In this document: positions 59,770-64,000 of the stretch, piece by piece
Layout: the number at the start of each line of letters is the position of its first letter
Position numbering within the stretch: position 1 is the first letter of the stretch
Translations under genes and position numbers: made by a program
The notes under the pieces: model-generated
The model's database searches: none
What the model saw: only the letters and a program-made list of their open reading frames with translations
What the model was told of the DNA's origin: nothing
DNA from: Siphlonurus alternatus
Lineage: Eukaryota > Arthropoda > Insecta > Ephemeroptera > Siphlonuridae
Length of the DNA stretch: 64,000 nt
Direction of reading: 5' to 3'
Assembly: GCA_949825025.1 (NCBI GenBank)
Contig: OX463778.1
Span: 54,810,364 to 54,874,363, forward strand

Positions 59770-61291
59770 GGTATGTGCCCCTAGCGATTTGAGCAAAGCC
59801 CGAAATTAACAAATATTTCGGGCTTTGCTCATTTAAATTTGAATATTTCCAGAAGTGATCAAATCGAAAAAAGCAATCCCCGACGAGAAGTTTTATTTCG
59901 GGGTTTGCTCCTTTAAATTTGCTCATTTCTAAAAGTGCCCAAATCGAAAAAAGCCACCCCGACGAGAATTTTTATTTCATGCTTTGCTCACTGTTTTGAT
60001 CATTTCTAGAAGTGCAAATGAAAAAGAATAGCTGGAAATTGCGCCGTATTATAGCAATAAATAATAAAATAATATAAATTTAATAATATTTTAATTATAT
60101 CACTTTTTTAATTTATTGATAAACATACAAATTTAACATTAATAGCGTGTATAGTATTTTTTTTTTATTAAAACATTTCTTTCTGTATTATTCAAGTCAT
60201 ATTGAAAAAATACGATTTTTTCACACTGAGAGACACTTTCAATTTATTTATTATTATCATTTTTTTACAATTAAAGGTATGATTACAATTTATATACTCT
60301 AGCAATGAATTCCAGGTAGCAGATGAACAATTTCTAAGTTCAGATGACGTACCACACATGACAAAGAAAAGAGTGTCTCAGATCAGCAGCAGCATTAGCA
60401 AATTCAAAGCAAAGTTTTGTGTTTTGCAACGCAACTATAAGAAAGGTTGTCAATCTAAAACATGTTGTGCAAAGAAAAAATTTAGATGAAATTTATAATG
60501 CCATGATAGTAATCCCTGCAAAAATAAGTCAAGTTCAGGTAATAATAAGATCAGGTAATAATCAGATATAATATTTATTTATTTTAAATTAATAGGTTTG
60601 GTACTTTAAAAAGATTTTATAATATATCAGCTGTAAAAAAAAAAATATTTAAATTAACTAACATAAAATATTAATGTAAAAAGTGTGACAAAATCGTATT
60701 TTTCAGTTTTACTTGAATAAAACAGAAAGAAATATTTTAATAAAAAAATAATATACACGCTAATGCTAAATTTGTATTTTTGTTACTTAATTAAAAAAGT
60801 GATGTATGTAATTAAAATATTATTAAATTCACAATATTTTATTATTTTAATTATTTATTACAAATTATTACTAAGATACGGCACAATTTCCAATTATTAT
60901 TTTTCACTTTGCTTTGAGCACTTCTAGAAATGATCAAAACAGTGAGCAAAATGCCCGAAATAAAACTTCTCGTCAGGGTTTGTATTTTTCGAGTTGAGCA
61001 CTTCTAGAAATGATCAAATTTAAATGAGTAAATTTAAGCCCGAAATAAAACTTCTCGTCGGGGTTTGCTTTTTCCGATTTGAGCACTTCTAGAAATGGTC
61101 AAATTTAAATGAGTAAATTTAAGCCCGAAATAAAACTTCTCGTCGGGGTTTCCTTTTTTCGATTTGAGCACTTCTAGAAATGTTCAAATTTATAAGAGCA
61201 AAGCCCAAAATATTTGTTAATTTCGGGCTTTGCTCAAGTCGCTAGGGGCACACCTAGATGTGCGCATTGAATTCGGGCTTTGGTGCCAACA
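59770..61291. mobile_element. TGTTGGCACC-ended element, copy 3, inside element B
   Basis: Right end TTCGGGCTTTGGTGCCAACA is intact; the left tip is lost (begins near GTGCCCCTAGCGATTTGAGC). Arms carry GAGCAAAGCCCGAAATTAAC and repeated AGTGCCCAAATCG / GAGCACTTCTAGAAATG modules, three in the right arm. The central Cys-rich relic is at 60270-60489. Confidence 0.75.
60350..60489 (+). pseudogene. Cys-rich integrase-tail relic, second copy
   Basis: In plus frame VSQISSSISKFKAKFCVL, then YKKGCQSKTCCAKKK and a stop, aligned to the relic at 12100-12272 at nucleotide level over about 200 bp. Decayed independently (the first Cys pair is disrupted here). Confidence 0.45.
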
Positions 61292-61915
61292 TATATAAAT
61301 AGAAATGGAAGGAATAAATAAGGAAATAAAAAGAACAACAAGTAAATTAAGTTTCTTCAGGAGGGGTACACATGCTACGTTAAGTGTTCACGGCACCTAT
61401 AGCACCGGGGGACCAAAAACAATAAAAAATATTGCAGTTTTAACTTTTAGACCTATACCAATCGAATCAGAATTAAAATATTACACTAAAAAAACTTACT
61501 TAAATTTTTTTTTAAAGTAAAAAATTATATAGGGACGATTTTAAAAATTTTTGGTTAAAAAAAATATAAAAAAAAATGCAATAAACTCTTATAATTAACA
61601 TGCATAAAATGTATCGTATCATAATATATTACACATTAATTTTAATTTGATATGAATGATATATGATAAATTAATGCAAAATGTATTGGCCTAACGTTAC
61701 TAACTTCCTTTTGACGTCAGACAAACAACAATAAAACAAACTTTATAAATAAAGTCAACTTCCCCTCCCGTGTTGGTCACCCGCCCCTCTCCACTTACAA
61801 GGGGGTATTTCGTCCGGGAGTATTTCATCCGGGAGTATTTCGTCCGGGGGTATTTCATCCGGTCCGGGCGGGGATATTTGGTCCGGGGGTATTTGGTCCG
61901 CTTACCATTTCAGTG

Positions 61916-62749
61916 ATACTCAAGATTAACAAATTTATTATACAGAATATTGTTATAATATAAGAATTGGGAAAAAATACATATTTAATTTATAATATAT
62001 ATCTATTTCATTTATAACGAGTTGATTTACTTCAATTATAATTTATTCGAAAAGTTTAAATGTAATTAATTATCTATATAGTTATACTTAATTCTTCAAA
62101 CAATGCGTAAGAAATATAAAGAGTCCAAAAATCAGTATAATATAATGCTGCAACGTTTTCGACGCACACTAAGAAGTATAAAATAAACTCACAATCAAAA
62201 TGTTGTAATCAGAGTTCAGTAGCCTGAGATAATAAAGTGCGAGCACGGCCATCATAAAACTCGCAACGTTAAAACCTCATCAAGTAGCCATACAGTCAAG
62301 ATTTCTATCTCTTAACATTGGAAAATCGTCCTTATTGACTTGATTTGCAATCTGATTAGCGAGAGGTAAGCGCTGAGAAAACGTACATACATGATAATAT
62401 TGCTGCAATTTTTGGTTGAATAACAAGTCTCGTAAGTGAGGATATAAAATCTCAAATAAAAAACATTGCTGAAATTTAGATAACGCGAGCTGATATATCG
62501 GGCAATATTATATGATTATTACTTATGTAATGTGGAAAATGACAGTTATGTCATTTCCTAAAAATCTAGCTTACGTCATAATTGTTTTGTTTAATTTTTC
62601 TATGTATTGTCCTATAAACATGTCATGTTTAATTTTTTTTATTATAGCAGTAATTAGACCCGGGTCCTAAAACTGCAAATTTGTTATAAAAATGGTGTTT
62701 TTTGTCTAATATGTTTTTCTCAGTTTGTGCAGACGTGTTTTGGTTTACA
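61916..62749. other. AT-rich spacer
   Basis: Nothing recognised. Confidence 0.4.
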
Positions 62750-63080
62750 TAATAGCGCCCGGCATTTTGGAGGCCACAGCTGTCGAAGTCTCCGCTATGT
62801 GGGAGCCGCGGCGGCTCGGACTCAGGCGGCGAGGAATGCTTGCAGTGCACGGCAAGCATCCCCTCTCTCGTCAGCCTGCAAGCCGACGGCAGCAGCGGGA
62901 GAGGCTCGAGCTGCCGCGAGGCGGAGGAGAGGGGATGCTCGACCGGATGTAGTTTCAGGAACGCGCGGCCAGCCAGCCGGCAATATGGGCAGCAGCAGCA
63001 GGCACGTGTTGCTGCAGGGCGGAGGAGAGGGGATGCTTGCCGTGCACTGCAAGCATTCCTCGCCGCCTGAGTCAGAGCCG
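62750..63080. repeat. GC-rich inverted-repeat island
   Basis: CTCAGGCGGCGAGGAATGCT and TGCAGTGCACGGCAAGCATC (62821-62862) are mirrored by GATGCTTGCCGTGCACTGCA and AGCATTCCTCGCCGCCTGAG (63031-63071). GGAGAGGGGATGCT also occurs in the loop (62927). Strikingly GC-rich against the surroundings. Long open frames on both strands (75-154 codons) arise from composition and symmetry. Possible promoter/5'UTR CpG island of the host gene or a foldback element. Confidence 0.6.
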
Positions 63081-63146
63081 AAAAATGTAACACTTTTTGT
63101 TTACGATCACATTATTTTGTCAATGATCCAAGACGGTGATTAGTTT

Positions 63147-63345
63147 CAGTGGGCTTAGTAGATGGTGAACCACTCTGAAAATTTCAGCAAACCTTCCTGA
63201 CACCATGAAATAATTTTCCATGAAAAAAAAAAAAATAGACAAAATTCCGTGAAATTTTCGATATATTCAGCATTGCAATCAACATTGTTTTAAATGGGGA
63301 CTGCTGTGACTTTTAATCAAATCAGCATCTTTTCCACACGGAAAA
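63147..63345 (+). repeat. Dispersed repeat, copy 2 (partner at 3822-4000)
   Basis: GGGCTTAGTAGATGGTGAAC, CACTCTGAAAATTTCAGCAA, CCATGAAATAATTTTCCATG and AATCAGCATCTTTTCCAC, collinear with the minus strand of copy 1. Confidence 0.7.
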
Positions 63346-64000
63346 TAAATATAATTATAGAATTATATACTCAAAATGTATATTTATACATCGAATATTT
63401 GTTGTTGTTTTATATAATAAGCAACCCAACAGTTATTTTTGTCTTTTATTTCATGCATTAAAATATTTTTCGTTTATCATCGGAAAATATTGATCAATGG
63501 CCGCCGCGGTGACAACAATCCTTAATTTACAGTAGCAGCTGCTTGACACCTGCAGACTTTTAATGACATTTTAACTCCTCCTGCAGATGTGTAGCTAGTT
63601 TGTTTGATGATATTTCAACTTGGAGTTTGCGAATGTTCGAAAATTAAGCACAATCGACGACCTTCAATACATGGACATCAAACAAGGTCCATCAAACGCC
63701 GAGTTAAATGAAGATAATATAATTAAAAATATACATCAATTATTGCAAGCAACTAAACATATAAAAGCCACCCGTTCCTTGAGTATTATAATATGCACTT
63801 TGTCCTAATATTTGGTTCCTCAATTTACGAAATTTAATTATGTTTGAATATAACATTTACGAGATTTTGTGTTCAAATTAAAGCTCTCTAGAAACACACC
63901 CTGTGTCTAGGTAGGCCCCTGCTTGTGGTTATGTTACAGTATTAGTTGATTATAGGCTATGTGTTGACGTTTAGCTCTGGTTGCTAACAAAATATATTAA
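63346..64000. other. Spacer with one weak open frame
   Basis: 63611-63808 (plus) is open for 65 codons without ATG (STIDDLQYMDIKQGPSNAEL) and is preceded by a CTCCTCCTGCAG acceptor-like word at 63574-63585. Not recognised; could be an exon of another gene or chance. Confidence 0.25.

Larger units (their letters stand above)
59347..61906. mobile_element. Foldback transposon B with 15-bp minisatellite inverted ends, 9-bp duplication
   Basis: GAATCACGGACCAAATACCC at the left and, on the complement, GGTAAGCGGACCAAATACCC at the right. End arrays use GGACGAAATACCCCC units with a CGGACCGGATG interruption, mirrored at 61850-61880. Inside the arrays, ACTTACAAGGG-side sequence (GGAGAGGGGCGGGCGACCAA, CACGGGAGGGGAAGTTGAC) is mirrored at 61745-61800. 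ATTTCAGTG is duplicated on both sides (59338-59346, 61907-61915). Same architecture as element A but a diverged 15-mer. A TGTTGGCACC-type element fills the centre. Confidence 0.88.
58926..64000 (-). other. Region upstream of the start exon (5'UTR intron or promoter side)
   Basis: About 5 kb to the right of the start exon, i.e. 5' of it. It holds the 2.56-kb minisatellite-ended transposon (59347-61906), a GC-rich inverted-repeat island (62750-63080) and a dispersed repeat (63147-63345). A promoter was not located; the GC-rich island is the only compositional candidate. Confidence 0.4.

Noticed and set aside
62629..63143. Overlapping frames of 138-154 codons on both strands
   Set aside because: They lie in a GC-rich inverted repeat where stops are rare in every frame; peptides on the two strands mirror each other (AARNACSARQAS on both) because of the symmetry.

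Overview
This is an AT-rich eukaryotic window with no bacterial-style genes. Two short GC-rich coding exons read as the 5' part of one minus-strand gene, a WDR62/MAPKBP1-type WD40 scaffold. The exon with the start codon is at 58794-58904 and the next is at 27916-28007. Both have good GT/AG splice sites and compatible phases (0, then 2). The intron between them is about 30.8 kb. The following intron runs off the low-coordinate end after at least 27.9 kb, and no third exon was found.

The organism is most likely an insect or another arthropod with a large genome. Three things point that way: the N-terminal WDR62-like sequence, a block at 26620-26830 that resembles an interspersed repeat I remember from insect genomes, and a tRNA-derived SINE. 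This is a moderate-confidence inference from sequence character, not a database result.

Layout by transcription order (right to left): 58926-64000 is upstream sequence or a 5'UTR intron. It holds a 2.56-kb foldback transposon whose ends are 15-bp minisatellites, and a GC-rich inverted-repeat island. 58794-58925 is the start exon, with a 42/43-bp tandem array right beside its splice donor. 28008-58793 is intron 1. 27916-28007 is exon 2. 1-27915 is intron 2 (partial).

The introns are mostly palindromic, nonautonomous DNA transposons, often nested. The main families are: (i) TTAA-site foldback MITEs (7 copies plus a fragment), whose TTAA duplication is proven by two nested insertions with intact empty sites; (ii) a CRE-bearing foldback family with ends like TGGAGTATCGACCTC; (iii) a 15-bp-minisatellite foldback family with 9-bp target duplications (2 copies); (iv) TGTTGGCACC-ended elements carrying a decayed Cys-rich tail like that of KRBA2/Ginger-type integrases; (v) a roughly 245-bp family with ends CCCGAGTTGAAA (7 copies); (vi) TA-flanked Tc1/mariner-like palindromes, one with roughly 560-bp arms; (vii) smaller families with ATTCACGAAG, GTCGCCT and GAGGCTTCAAGT ends. 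There are also fragments of non-LTR retrotransposons, microsatellites and a few unidentified open segments. No tRNA, rRNA, CRISPR array or complete gene was found.
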